Assembly: GCA_045577735.1 (NCBI GenBank) | Contig: JAZNIY010000027.1 | Location: forward strand, 25,906 to 89,905 | Origin: Stercoripulliclostridium_A sp045577735 | GTDB taxonomy: Bacteria > Bacillota > Clostridia > Christensenellales > DTU072 | Direction: 5' to 3' | DNA length: 64,000 nucleotides | Shown: positions 39,901 through 45,870 of the stretch, piece by piece | Position numbering within the stretch: the first letter of the stretch is position 1 | Layout of the letters: each line of letters starts with the position of its first letter | Translations under genes and position numbers: made by a program | The notes under the pieces: generated by a model | Seen by the model: the letters and a program-made list of their open reading frames with translations, nothing else | Told to the model about the DNA's origin: nothing | The model's database searches: none

Positions 39901-40504
39901 TGGTGTAGTCGGTTACAACATCGGTGGAGTGGACAGCGTTATAAACAACTCTAAGTTGATGGTAAACAGAAGATCTAACGATGAACAAACCAATGTTTCT
40001 TACGTAGGTGCAATTTGTGGATTCAGCACTAACAACGAGATATCTGCTTCCGGCACGGCATACGTCAAGTTCTTCCATTATATTTGGGTTGACCAAGCAA
40101 CCGACGTAAATCAAAGTATGACTGCATTCATTGGAAACCTTAAGGGCAACGGCACCGGCTCCACAGCTAGGGGCACGGTACACGCTACGGCAGAGTACGT
40201 TGGTGGAGGTGCCATTTACAATCCTGCAAGCATAGAGGCAGGTTTCACTTGGGGCTTTGAAGCAACCGGATACTTGCAAGGCTCTGCAAGCGTATACTTC
40301 TATAATATGGAAAGCTCAAGTGCATGGTCTTACGCTCCCGATTGGAACGTAAGTGGCACGATAGAGGCAGGTCGCGGTCAAACCAACAAGGCATACTGGG
40401 AAGATTGTAAAGAAGTTGGTGGCTCAATCGAAACGTTGTGGAAGTCAACTTGGAACTACGAAGGAAAGCTCCGCTACATAGCAGTTTCTACGTATAGCGT
40501 TTAA
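27986..40504 (+). CDS. Giant repeat-rich surface protein, 4172 residues
   Basis: One uninterrupted 12.5-kb frame. Residues 15-39 are a hydrophobic segment after a basic start (MARMKMTGKR), a signal or anchor. A bacterial Ig-like domain follows (about 50-130), then InlB B-repeat/Listeria-Bacteroides units (YRFVGWDVDYTHITKDTN, SFKGWYVGDGEVK). Thousands of residues of divergent B-repeats come next, with the pattern Y.I/V..G.G.....V..G..V.....P..GY.I..I.VNG. From about residue 3490 (GDGSEAKPFKIATIDHLRNI) GLUG repeats run almost to the end. There is no LPXTG or C-terminal anchor. Such domains mark adhesins or envelope-spanning fibres; function is not shown. A terminator follows and it has its own promoter, so it is monocistronic. 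Confidence 0.85.
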   Translation: MARMKMTGKRFSVNGMLGITMIAVLVVAVASLVAAAVILPQYAEVTEHETPDVIAIVAPDNGLISIGADPSQVFVTVKYSDGSSQQVALSELVVTGLDTSSEGTLDGVVLDYGGFKQTVSFNVVPTELKVEYIAATGGRIDGETSQSITAGADATRVEAIPDEGYYFAGWSDGDINASRMDKQISKSMRLIAKFEKLRYTVVFYYPDGTTAREEVVAYNEAPLRVPRPDEHNMEMYGYRFVGWDVDYTHITKDTNIYPLFEKYSADFNLECTIDREGNALGSSDALEYYQNDEVATVRVQPTYQDYLFMGWSVYDVDLQAWVAIDPPKRDTTDSEEGEKNVNKLVRVGVNHAIEFISSRIGTTNEYVLSFTPDENVDEINVKAHFVYKNSTITFVSNGNEARAPLTIGYQTPIGELFNVEDLSVLDMLGYSFKGWYVGDGEVKEDGSPVLVNNETKFTQPTELIAYWEKEIFTAVFLKGDNESTSFTDPSQGYVEDFGGQHGVNGRVVTAYYQDNLAGAITGAFPEEIPVKENYTFKGWYLADADRLPTSKVVDRTFKLETPVCYIVPVFEENTKTLTVSMSGSGSIYSLINLGNGVYQERSISSRIEMPVTKNYSIRIRPSEGYSLSSVTINGATTTGSNLAGTSGYYDVTIEAVIATDYEIKANFTLNNLNVSILNGTAVTNNGTITYGLLGTTSSASSTQENINAVVNYGSSLSVEINPLRESVGDEVNNSAKYYIASISHNGVNLNVPTEAVYYNLVIENITENQNIVITYREFTYNVTVPQSVYGEMIAKAEDVVGYTRGDKCEFTIKAIDGYYIRRVTANGTIIDPYTSATGYSVDEIKINGKDYDGVSNDYRVTQMDLAIVSIEKDVTFNVEYAQLYYNVTTSYEGIGSVDAPFVTSYNSAFQVQAVTSSGYYVHSIEVTDNGEVIYQETYGDVQLAREYNVSGVARDYNIKFIFKRTTYFVRFEDANGYSSVTYNNQTINIVSGEGYTFTGVEHATTSDFVITAKEGYYINKITVTPNVGLGYEEDINHNEKSHVLTISDIRASYSIEINCLPITLDYNVYLINKKSNSVSINNEEIVGNSYSTTMSYGGEINVNINPDEGYGVALSNVTINNMDARDNYSYLPLEGEYNKTEGNGWYSILSSFDDTIFEEVLTLFVYDVQTSIDVYIYFEEEDADVATNVLNFTTEGVGDLLVTDASGNSLTTGSAVMVNSVVKFALQPLEGSEVKALIINGKEVPLVDGTYELTVKEDINACAVFGKTRYTITIVEAEHGVIATRETMVEENESVEFKLTPVEGYYVSVCSITVEGSSIIHQFFLGNNEAGFKSDVLDGAFVTGNITITAQFAPCVYVLKYTHSANGTISGVGTTGDLEVFYGETKSIEINANDGFFIDEIRINNESISTKTLLGTPTANGEYVSGKLQINVSGDVTLDVVFSPMVYTITINESLGGTTLVKKDNSAYLPARDIKLSAGDNVSLKMQAEVGYHIASFEVPGREVDNWKEGNVSENDLNQIFYDLGEVTGNITVIVKYAVNQYSINVNTSNVSPNFSAIDVDTNTYCVALTVNGQNPSDDTTYTHGSNVKFVVTPRTARGYYIYKLELQYVDDNGQIRYDVINSINENGGSYIQVGISRNIIVNVEFKRRAYAYSQNLRIESEGSPWLSNGSLSTTFKNPYSNAPVIAENGLYEYGLTYTVNAIPGEGYTHGLFELNGSDRLTSLRNNSYVGTINSDLDFNVVYTIQRFKVDMVANSGGHYAIYGMDDTLLWMPGVTVLDEEPEDWDEDSQGKWVLSKRETESGIIWANVDGLEVTYGTEVVFSATPDNSIGFRIATFRVNGSNRTIRNEDATMTANQVVTNETTCEVLFTIHTYSIKVNTFVGGVAQLSTSTVEWNKSLTIRLIINRGYVMGSVLVNGEEKPGIASELASNGSYTTSVTSNWDIVITLLNKEYDIDFDGNFATKYDVIQKGEKTGSVSAVSGVVINENVFGKDMRSYYTSDEGAFSDGGTLLNRAVYADKLTFVLIAPNGYRITSVFITMENDGGVVSNLVINEGGLDADDGSGRRTYTIPSMTGNVKISVTYAIKQYVVEYVFSSGGQYDGSLETLVSHHELIEIRMISYNGFYLSNLDINGRSIATVYSKDEMRYQYTTTATISEKEKYLEVNDELVNGEDKITILPTYEKQRYEVIFFVNNQQITSLYQDETLGLSLENNELVYDAEVPSTINHTLKEGYSITSVAFYNAPKHLGGPYYNFALESSGGRTYNTFTAKGKTLSVMLERDILSMMDFHSASQNVIRIYYTTAIDQYDANTSMYLVQSEIQNERAVNKGAEISSGAVPLVGGKKAFTLTTSFSDRKDVVRHEYGTEATLTININASAAHMYSFQGFQEYKNGVWSYVKNDSNGDITLQSNGQVLRYTMKGTRTFRAVFFRVYEVTVQIHPEYKYYEGSFANNDPSRMKYRQYASLSATATYTQDAENGVILPNVVGTMETLSDSDGVVDATYTYRVLSGARLVLRGSDNVNINATKGYSYSVITYVGNKMVQREDGYNTGVETLEDRLVYAYFNNVMYASFAMETIGETVSSEGGTVTYARNGAMVGSLSNNSLTMSPNQTLTITIQPKANYRFDSIMELLPLSTPDAQGFRQFSSTYSPLTATSDGRITFKYTVLQLGDGGQTEEVERTDLDSNKIIRITRVEVTINNLAENSIFKIRFWKQIEVKSGVSFVDEKDLPFAPTIINDNNPDGLYDYNTELLYNVQLKLSDSIYSGFNKYYQFVGYFINGVNAYTQLVQNYPSTYEGRFVLNDLDGLPNGVNIEERTVVDNGVSSTYFSVEIVAKFIPVYNIVIENEYLDNGEYLNPGQITASAIMYDEGLTQYFTSSSNVEPKLGAGVSYNTDMSFQMLGKINTIDTSNKNSANSSYNTWNDNTITLNWVGGEAESESFSFIAWQYYAYDPQSGTFAWKNIPYVDPTSQTNLVTKGTFTFPVSCLFDTSYLAYVSSSGTLSASGFYYNASVYDYNGNYTSFKTISAIRIRPLFQKVENLTLVKSTALYDETIFIDGQGEAEPKINSNSRSNGYFNYYTVQTILPSAGLDYVFAGWYVTENGNGGYQRLNLQGTLSDHDKVVEQNGTIYYLKTEEILDTNGNGTGKFISYSVNPVTNQAYVLMDSSFKIFARYIRIYNISVRVSNLSGFSQILTDSMPTLNCYMLVDGAWVYQGELSGNRMITIDNARVGSKLKFTLSTNFSGNMNDSTRYNPMFDRFAGITAVNYDNLNVWDGNGSLDATESNIPKQNDLNNYILGGTIGDLTAYNNAITQMEVIVTANDDKTVNINFESFGTLVLHNVYVGSAIKLPNELGEVLYNANPNSVEIATDANGDDAYYVKDGGIGDSYNGGVVDGIIAINSIPILSSRSFDGQVSGDYATRLIENSNVLDSDNISLGVNFDGSSITKKVQNIVYYGQATWAEYEYVDDVLTAVEYTRTSLYDYPFADGGVVGSAGDGSEAKPFKIATIDHLRNIDNLYKGNNGTFVYGQQGSTILRVNFVQVADINLNEVNNALTAPLCSAFYASNGNYYSNGFNGVYDGANYSLYNLQFELRSSGIYENVGIFSKIYRGGVVKNVAIGRSTVNTSAVNVGILAGSVFGGTIENVYYTEKGAITISNSVIGSNFVGGLVGLLSGESEAEGIINNCAISSMTVSATIGGSYLGLGSDYTGGVGGIVGSIGNYGRVQGTKGGYTVNNVTVVSGSSLGANGVGAGGVVGTVQAFSSSSGHTAILNVIAIDTRLANENNKVAIGGIVGAVGANRVVNNAQYQVVSNDATITSNSATSGFTAPSAGVDGNYVNYGGGGIAGYNNGRIRSSQVTTSGDYRLSITGSMVGGLVGVNLGSVENSNVVARIYTSRQKGTSYEGGAYGGMIGFNVGTIKGGSIVGAKAVTNDYNQTTAAYEVVTNDIGVYVPVKGSNGLMDGDPGVDNTNIYVGGVVGYNIGGVDSVINNSKLMVNRRSNDEQTNVSYVGAICGFSTNNEISASGTAYVKFFHYIWVDQATDVNQSMTAFIGNLKGNGTGSTARGTVHATAEYVGGGAIYNPASIEAGFTWGFEATGYLQGSASVYFYNMESSSAWSYAPDWNVSGTIEAGRGQTNKAYWEDCKEVGGSIETLWKSTWNYEGKLRYIAVSTYSV

Positions 40505-40524
40505 TAACGCAATAATCAAAACAA

Positions 40525-40556
40525 ACGGAAGGCGAACAGCCTTCCGTATTTTTTTG
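40525..40556 (+). terminator. Terminator after the giant gene
   Basis: A 9-bp stem ACGGAAGGC/GCCTTCCGT with loop GAACA is followed by A and T7. Confidence 0.93.
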
Positions 40557-40571
40557 TATTTTAATAAAAAA

Positions 40572-40613
40572 GTTTAGTGCTACTAAACAAAAATAAGTTT
40601 AATAAAATTAAAC
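40572..40613. promoter_or_regulatory. Two operator-like palindromes upstream of the pot operon
   Basis: GTTTAGTGCTACTAAAC (40572-40588) and GTTTAATAAAATTAAAC (40597-40613) are both 17-bp inverted repeats of form GTTTA-N7-TAAAC, with centres 25 bp apart, just upstream of the promoter. They are good candidates for binding by the adjacent XRE-cupin regulator. Confidence 0.6.
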
Positions 40614-40620
40614 AAAATTA

Positions 40621-40649
40621 TTGACAGCATTAAGTATTGTTGATATGAT
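40621..40649 (+). promoter_or_regulatory. Promoter of the regulator-potABCD operon
   Basis: TTGACA (40621-40626) and TATGAT (40644-40649) are 17 bp apart. The leader contains GAGCGCGTAAACGCGTAAG, another CG-alternating tract with dyad symmetry (ACGCG...CGCGT type). Confidence 0.82.
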
Positions 40650-40691
40650 TTATTTAGAGCGCGTAAACGCGTAAGTTTTTGGGAGAAAATG

Positions 40692-41225
40692 ATGGAAATC
40701 GGCACTAAAATTAAGTCAATAAGATTAAGAAGGGGGCTCACGCAAGAGGAGCTTGCAATGAGAGCCGAGTTGACGAAGGGGTACATAAGCCAACTTGAAA
40801 ACGATTTGGCATCACCCTCCATTGCCACCCTTATTGATATCTTGAACGTATTGGGTGTTACGCCACAAGCATTTTTTGCAGAGGAAAAAGAGGAGCAATT
40901 GGTTTTTGGCAAGAATGACTTTTTCCTTTCGCAAAACGGCACGGGTAGTGCAACTTGGTTGATACCTAATTCCCAAAAGAACGACATGGAACCCATTTTG
41001 CTGATATTGCCGGAAAACGGCGAGTCCGACGTTAGGTATCCTTTCGAGGGTGAGGAGTTCGGTTACGTACTAGAAGGAAAGGTTTCCATCGAAACGGATG
41101 GGAAAAACCACATCGCTAAACGTGGTGAGGCTTTTTATATAAACGGTGCGCGCGAGCACAAAATAGTAAATATCGGTTCACGAGAAGCAAGAATAATTTG
41201 GGTAACTACGCCTAGCAATTTTTAG
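40692..41225 (+). CDS. XRE-family regulator with cupin domain
   Basis: A 177-residue one-component regulator. An N-terminal helix-turn-helix occupies residues about 6-60 (GLTQEELAMRAELTKGYISQ, SPSIATLIDI). A C-terminal cupin covers residues about 110-172 (EGEEFGYVLEGKVSIETDGK, NGAREHKIVN) and is a small-ligand sensor. Of two adjacent ATGs I choose 40692, which leaves 6 nt after GGGAG. It is immediately followed by potABCD, an arrangement common in Bacillota, so a role in polyamine-responsive control is likely. It probably binds the paired palindromes upstream. Confidence 0.88.
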   Translation: MEIGTKIKSIRLRRGLTQEELAMRAELTKGYISQLENDLASPSIATLIDILNVLGVTPQAFFAEEKEEQLVFGKNDFFLSQNGTGSATWLIPNSQKNDMEPILLILPENGESDVRYPFEGEEFGYVLEGKVSIETDGKNHIAKRGEAFYINGAREHKIVNIGSREARIIWVTTPSNF

Positions 41226-41233
41226 GAGTGAAG

Positions 41234-42724
41234 ATGAGCAAACAAACAAAAGATACCGTACAAGCCAAAGATGTTATCATCGAGTTAAAGAACGTCCAAA
41301 AGGACTACGATGGCAAGCCTGCTGTTAAGAACGTCAGTTTTTCCGTTAAGCGCGGAGAATTCGTTACTTTCTTGGGACCTTCGGGGTGTGGTAAGTCAAC
41401 CACATTGCGAATGATTGCTGGCTTTGAAAAGCCCACGAGTGGAACCGTACTTTTTAACGGCAAAGATATTACCGAAACACCTCCCCATCTTCGTCCCGTT
41501 AATACAGTATTCCAAAAATATGCCTTGTTCCCTCATTTGAACGTTTTTAATAACATAGCTTTTGGATTGAAGAACAAGAAAATCCCAACGGGCGAAACCT
41601 TCAAGGACAGAAAGGGTAATCTTTACGAAAAGTTAAGAAAGTTCACCAAGCAAGAGATTAAGGACAAGGTAGACTATGCTCTTAAGCTTGTTGACCTTGA
41701 AGATTATGGTCATCGTAACGTTAACAGCCTCTCAGGAGGTCAACAACAACGTGTAGCCATTGCGCGCGCTCTTGTTAACGAGCCCGAAGTTTTGCTCCTT
41801 GACGAGCCTCTTGGCGCCCTTGACCTCAAAATGAGAAAGGATATGCAAATAGAACTTATGAGTATGCACAAGAAATTAGGCATAACCTTTGTTTACGTTA
41901 CTCACGATCAAGAAGAAGCGCTAACCATGAGTGATACCATAGTGGTTATGCGTGACGGCGTTATACAACAAATTGCAACCCCTCAAAAGATATATGATGA
42001 GCCTGCAAACGCTTTCGTTGCCGACTTTATTGGAGAATCCAATATTTTTAGTGGTATCATGAGAAAGGACTGTGTGGTTGAATTTTTTGGTAGAGAATTC
42101 GAGTGTGTTGATAAAGGCTTTAAGAAAGACGAGCCCATTGACGTCATAATTCGCCCGGAGGACATATACGTTTTACCCGCAGACAACCACGCTGTTATGA
42201 TGGTTGGTAAGGTCGATAGTTGTGTGTTCAAAGGCGACCACTATCAAATAGTTGCGCTTATAGCCGACGGAGACGAAGTTAACGAGCTACTCATTCACGA
42301 TAATACCGAAGTTAAGGTAGGGGACGAAATAGGCATTTTCATTAAACCTTTCGACCTACACATAATGCACAAGGCACGTATCATTAATGAAATCGAAACC
42401 GAAATGTGGGATGAAGGCATCGTTGAAATTTGCGGTGGTAAATTCCCATGTAATTCAACCTTACCCAGCGGTACTCCTGTTAAGGTATCTATTGACTTTG
42501 ACGACGTTATTGTTCACGACGACGAAGAGGATGGAATAATTGGTGGCGAAGTAGTATCTTCAATCTATAAGGGCAGTTACTATCAATGTATAATTCGTGC
42601 CGACAACTATTATAACTTCTTCGTTGACACTGACGATGACTGGCTAAAAGGCGATAGAGTTGGTCTATCGGTTGCTCCCGATAAGATTATAATTGAACAA
42701 ATAGAAAAGAAGGATGAAGAATAA
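41234..42724 (+). CDS. potA: Spermidine/putrescine ABC transporter ATP-binding protein, extended
   Basis: Powers polyamine import. Walker A GPSGCGKST is at residues 48-56, LSGGQQQR begins at 166, Walker B is LLLDEPLGALD and the switch His lies in VTHDQEEA. The start at 41234 leaves 5 nt after AGGAG. At 496 residues it is about 120-140 longer than usual. A charged insertion of about 25 residues (FKDRKGNLYEKLRKFTKQE) lies in the helical domain, and the C-terminus seems to carry two successive TOBE-like modules, each with an FKGDHYQ or YKGSYYQ core. The stop overlaps potB by one base. Confidence 0.92.
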   Translation: MSKQTKDTVQAKDVIIELKNVQKDYDGKPAVKNVSFSVKRGEFVTFLGPSGCGKSTTLRMIAGFEKPTSGTVLFNGKDITETPPHLRPVNTVFQKYALFPHLNVFNNIAFGLKNKKIPTGETFKDRKGNLYEKLRKFTKQEIKDKVDYALKLVDLEDYGHRNVNSLSGGQQQRVAIARALVNEPEVLLLDEPLGALDLKMRKDMQIELMSMHKKLGITFVYVTHDQEEALTMSDTIVVMRDGVIQQIATPQKIYDEPANAFVADFIGESNIFSGIMRKDCVVEFFGREFECVDKGFKKDEPIDVIIRPEDIYVLPADNHAVMMVGKVDSCVFKGDHYQIVALIADGDEVNELLIHDNTEVKVGDEIGIFIKPFDLHIMHKARIINEIETEMWDEGIVEICGGKFPCNSTLPSGTPVKVSIDFDDVIVHDDEEDGIIGGEVVSSIYKGSYYQCIIRADNYYNFFVDTDDDWLKGDRVGLSVAPDKIIIEQIEKKDEE

Positions 42725-43545
42725 TGAAATTCAAGGACCTACCAAAGAAAGCAATAGATAAGGTTAAGAATTTCCGCCTTACTCGTAGGGTGTTTGCTTA
42801 TCCTTATATACTATTTTTGCTAATCTTCGTAGTTACCCCCCTTGTCATAGTGCTTATAAACGCATTCCTAAAAGAGGGGCAGATTACACTTCAAAATTTT
42901 GTGGACCTTGCAACGGATGGTTCAAGCCTGGAAATCCTCGGTATATCCATAGTGGTTGGCATAATAACAACGCTAATATGCCTACTTTTGGGATATCCAA
43001 TAGCCTATATTCTTGCAAGATGGAAGAGTGGAAGCATAATAGTTATGCTATTCCTGCTTCCAATGTGGGTTAACTTCCTTATTCGCACCTATGCCTTGCA
43101 AACAATATTTGAAAATATGGGCATTACCTTGGGAATAGGAACGGTAATTTTCGGTATGGTTTACAACTTTATACCATTTATGATAATGCCGTTACATACT
43201 ACGATTAGCAATATAGACAAGAGTTACAAAGAGGCTGCACAAGATCTAGGCGCAAGCCCCGTTCAAACTTTCTTTAAGACCACTTTGCCTTTATCACTAC
43301 CCGGTATCATAAGTGGTATTACTATGGTATTTATTCCTACCATAAGTGCTTTTGCAATAAGCGAAATGCTTTCTAACAATAGCATAATGCTCTTTGGCGA
43401 TAGCATCAATCTTAAATTCCACGCCGGTGAGCAACTTTACGGAGTGGGTTCTGTAATGAGTCTAATAATGCTTGCACTGGTTCTAATTTCCAACTTCTTC
43501 ATGAACAAAATAAATAAAGGGGAGGCTGCGAAAAACCTATGGTAA
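42724..43545 (+). CDS. potB: Spermidine/putrescine ABC transporter permease PotB
   Basis: A 273-residue permease with six predicted membrane helices, beginning after a basic cytoplasmic tail (FRLTRRVFAYPY). The ABC-interaction (EAA) loop reads YKEAAQDLGASPVQTFFKTTLPLS. It starts in the potA stop (TAATG) and overlaps potC by 7 nt, so the transporter subunits are translationally coupled. Confidence 0.93.
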   Translation: MKFKDLPKKAIDKVKNFRLTRRVFAYPYILFLLIFVVTPLVIVLINAFLKEGQITLQNFVDLATDGSSLEILGISIVVGIITTLICLLLGYPIAYILARWKSGSIIVMLFLLPMWVNFLIRTYALQTIFENMGITLGIGTVIFGMVYNFIPFMIMPLHTTISNIDKSYKEAAQDLGASPVQTFFKTTLPLSLPGIISGITMVFIPTISAFAISEMLSNNSIMLFGDSINLKFHAGEQLYGVGSVMSLIMLALVLISNFFMNKINKGEAAKNLW

Positions 43546-44345
43546 GAAAAATTGCGGAAAAAGGTTATATCTTCTTGATGTTAGGCGTATTGTATGCCCC
43601 CATTTTGATGATAATCATTTACTCCTTCTCAAACACCAATAACTTTACCTTCCCAGAAGGTTTCACTTTTGAAGCATACTCACAACTATTCACAAATGCT
43701 CCAAAAAAACTTTGGGATAGTTTGTTAAATACTATTATTATTGCCGTTGTTTCCAGCGTGCTTTCAACGTTGATAGGTGCTGTAAGCGCCGTTGGTATTT
43801 ACCACCTAAAGCCTCGCGCACGTAGAGTTATAGAAAACGTAAACCAACTCCCAATCATCAACTCGGAAATAGTAATGGCAGTATCCTTAATGTTATTCTT
43901 TGCGACTTTTGGGTTCCCGCAAGGCTATGTTAGGTTGATAATAGGGCACGTTTCGTTCTGTACGCCTTACGTCATACTTTCGGTTATGCCAAGACTTATG
44001 CAAATGGACCCCAACATTTACGAAGCGGCGTTAGACCTTGGTGCAAGTCCCATAAAGGCACTCTTTAAAGTAATAATTCCAACCATTTTGCCTGGCGTAA
44101 TAAGTGGCTTTGCAATGGCGTTTACCATCTCTCTCGACGACTTTATTATTACCCAATTAACTAAGGGGTCTTCAACGGGAATAGACACACTTTCTACCTA
44201 TCTATACAGCTCCTTGCGCAACGCAAGCGGACTAAAGCCTTTCTGGCTCCCGGTATTTAGTATCATAATAGTAGTCGTTGTTTTCATCGTACTATTTTCC
44301 AATCTTCGCTCCTACAAAAACGAGGGCAAAAAGGAGGCCAAATAA
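43539..44345 (+). CDS. potC: Spermidine/putrescine ABC transporter permease PotC
   Basis: A 268-residue second permease with six predicted membrane helices and the EAA loop YEAALDLGASPIKALFKVIIPTI. The segment TISLDDFIITQLTKGS is typical of PotC, including the SLDDF motif. It overlaps both potB (7 nt) and potD (1 nt). Confidence 0.93.
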   Translation: MVRKIAEKGYIFLMLGVLYAPILMIIIYSFSNTNNFTFPEGFTFEAYSQLFTNAPKKLWDSLLNTIIIAVVSSVLSTLIGAVSAVGIYHLKPRARRVIENVNQLPIINSEIVMAVSLMLFFATFGFPQGYVRLIIGHVSFCTPYVILSVMPRLMQMDPNIYEAALDLGASPIKALFKVIIPTILPGVISGFAMAFTISLDDFIITQLTKGSSTGIDTLSTYLYSSLRNASGLKPFWLPVFSIIIVVVVFIVLFSNLRSYKNEGKKEAK

Positions 44346-45715
44346 TGAAGAGAAAGACGTCTTTGGTTTTGGTGTTGTTGCTTCTATGTAGCTTTGCACT
44401 CGGTGGCTTAATTGGTTGCTCCTATGCCGACGAAAGCAATACGCTAGTCATATACAACTGGGGTGACTACATTGATGAAGATTTGGAAGCAGATTTCGAA
44501 GCATATTACTTAGAGAAAACGGGTAAGCCTTTGGACATTGTTTATTCTACCTTTGAAACCAATGAAATAATGTTAACTGCAATAGAGAAGGGCGAAGAGA
44601 AAATAGACCTTATATGCCCCTCGGAATATGCCATACAAAAACTTATGGAAGGTGGGCACCTAAAGAAGTTGGATTACTCTAAGATTTCCACCTATTCCAA
44701 TATCGACCAAGATATCTACGCAAAAGTTTCCGAAGTTTTTACCGGAATTACCGTTCCAAACGTTGGAAACAATGAAAGCATGGTTGACTATTTTGTGCCT
44801 TATATGTGGGGTACGCTTGGTATTCTATATAATTCCGACGTAGTAACCGAGGATGACATTAAAGAGGGATACGGCCTACTTTGGAATTCTGGTGGCAATC
44901 CCGAACTCCAAGGAAAAATCCTAATGAAAGATTCCATCAGAGATAGTTACGTTGCTGGAGTAATGCGACTTAAGGAAACCAATAGGCTTCCCGCAGGATA
45001 CGAAAATCGCTCGGTTCAAGAACTAATAAACACGGTTGACGACGTTTTACTAACTGCTGTCGAACAAATACTAACCGAACAAAACGACGTCTTAAAGGGC
45101 TACGAAGTAGACTTCGGAAAAGCACAACTTACCTCTGGTAGAGCCTACGTTGACCTTGCTTGGTCGGGGGATGCTTTGTGGGCTATGGAAGATGCCGACA
45201 ACTTGGCCTACTTTGTTCCTGAAATTGGTGGAAATATTTGGTTTGACGGTTGGGTAATGTTAAATGATGCACAAAACGTTGATGCTGCTTATATGTTCCT
45301 AGATTACGTTTGCCGTCCCGATATAGCAATGCGCAACGCCATGGCAATCGGTTACACTTCCGGCATAGATAAAGACGTTGTTTTAGCGAGTGAAGAAGCT
45401 TTAGCCATTGTTGAAGAAAACGAGTACGAAATAGAAGAATATTTTGATGACGAGCTTCGTTATCCCGATATCGCAAGCGCCACTACTCTAGGCGTTATGA
45501 AAGACTTTGGCGAAAGAAACTCTGCAACAATTAAGATGTGGGAAAGAGTTAAAGGCTCGCAACAAGATAATATGTGGATACTTTGGGTATCAATTGCCGT
45601 TGTCGGCGCCGTGCTCGTAGCTGTTGGAGTATACTTTGGTATTACCCACAGACCTTCGCAATATAGGCGACTTATTAAGACGGCAGAGCAAATTGCAGAA
45701 GAAGAAAAGGCATAA
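44345..45715 (+). CDS. potD: Spermidine/putrescine-binding lipoprotein with C-terminal membrane helix
   Basis: Captures polyamine outside the cell for PotABC. A lipoprotein signal ends at Cys25 (GLIGC), and the mature part starts with the family motif LVIYNWGDYIDEDL. MWGTLGILYNSD and DLAWSGDALWAME line the ligand pocket in relatives. At 456 residues it is about 100 longer than usual. The excess is a C-terminal hydrophobic helix (about 410-433, WVSIAVVGAVLVAVGVYFGI) followed by a basic, then acidic, tail. The protein would thus be fixed both by lipid and by a membrane helix, with the tail in the cytoplasm. Confidence 0.92.
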   Translation: MKRKTSLVLVLLLLCSFALGGLIGCSYADESNTLVIYNWGDYIDEDLEADFEAYYLEKTGKPLDIVYSTFETNEIMLTAIEKGEEKIDLICPSEYAIQKLMEGGHLKKLDYSKISTYSNIDQDIYAKVSEVFTGITVPNVGNNESMVDYFVPYMWGTLGILYNSDVVTEDDIKEGYGLLWNSGGNPELQGKILMKDSIRDSYVAGVMRLKETNRLPAGYENRSVQELINTVDDVLLTAVEQILTEQNDVLKGYEVDFGKAQLTSGRAYVDLAWSGDALWAMEDADNLAYFVPEIGGNIWFDGWVMLNDAQNVDAAYMFLDYVCRPDIAMRNAMAIGYTSGIDKDVVLASEEALAIVEENEYEIEEYFDDELRYPDIASATTLGVMKDFGERNSATIKMWERVKGSQQDNMWILWVSIAVVGAVLVAVGVYFGITHRPSQYRRLIKTAEQIAEEEKA

Positions 45716-45740
45716 ATTCTTAATTAAAGATTGTTAAAAC

Positions 45741-45767
45741 AGCCCTTCTTTTTAGAGGGGCTTTTTT
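45741..45767 (+). terminator. Terminator after potD
   Basis: A 9-bp stem AGCCCTTCT/AGAGGGGCT with one G-U pair and loop TTTT is followed by a T-run. Confidence 0.88.
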
Positions 45768-45794
45768 ATTGGGACAAAGGTTAAAAATTGCATA

Positions 45795-45823
45795 TTGCAA
45801 TTTGCGTGCGCGCGTTGTATAAT
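45795..45823 (+). promoter_or_regulatory. Promoter of the alpha-mannosidase gene
   Basis: TTGCAA (45795-45800) and TATAAT (45818-45823) are exactly 17 bp apart. The spacer is TTTGCGTGCGCGCGTTG, the clearest case of the CG/TG-alternating spacer seen in several promoters here. Confidence 0.78.
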
Positions 45824-45870
45824 ATAATAAATACTATGTGCTTTGAATGAGCGCGAGGAAGGAGATTCAA

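Noticed and set aside
27986..40504. Giant ORF as phage tail or non-ribosomal peptide synthetase
   Set aside because: There are no condensation, adenylation or carrier motifs and no phage genes nearby; the repeats are B-repeat and GLUG types.
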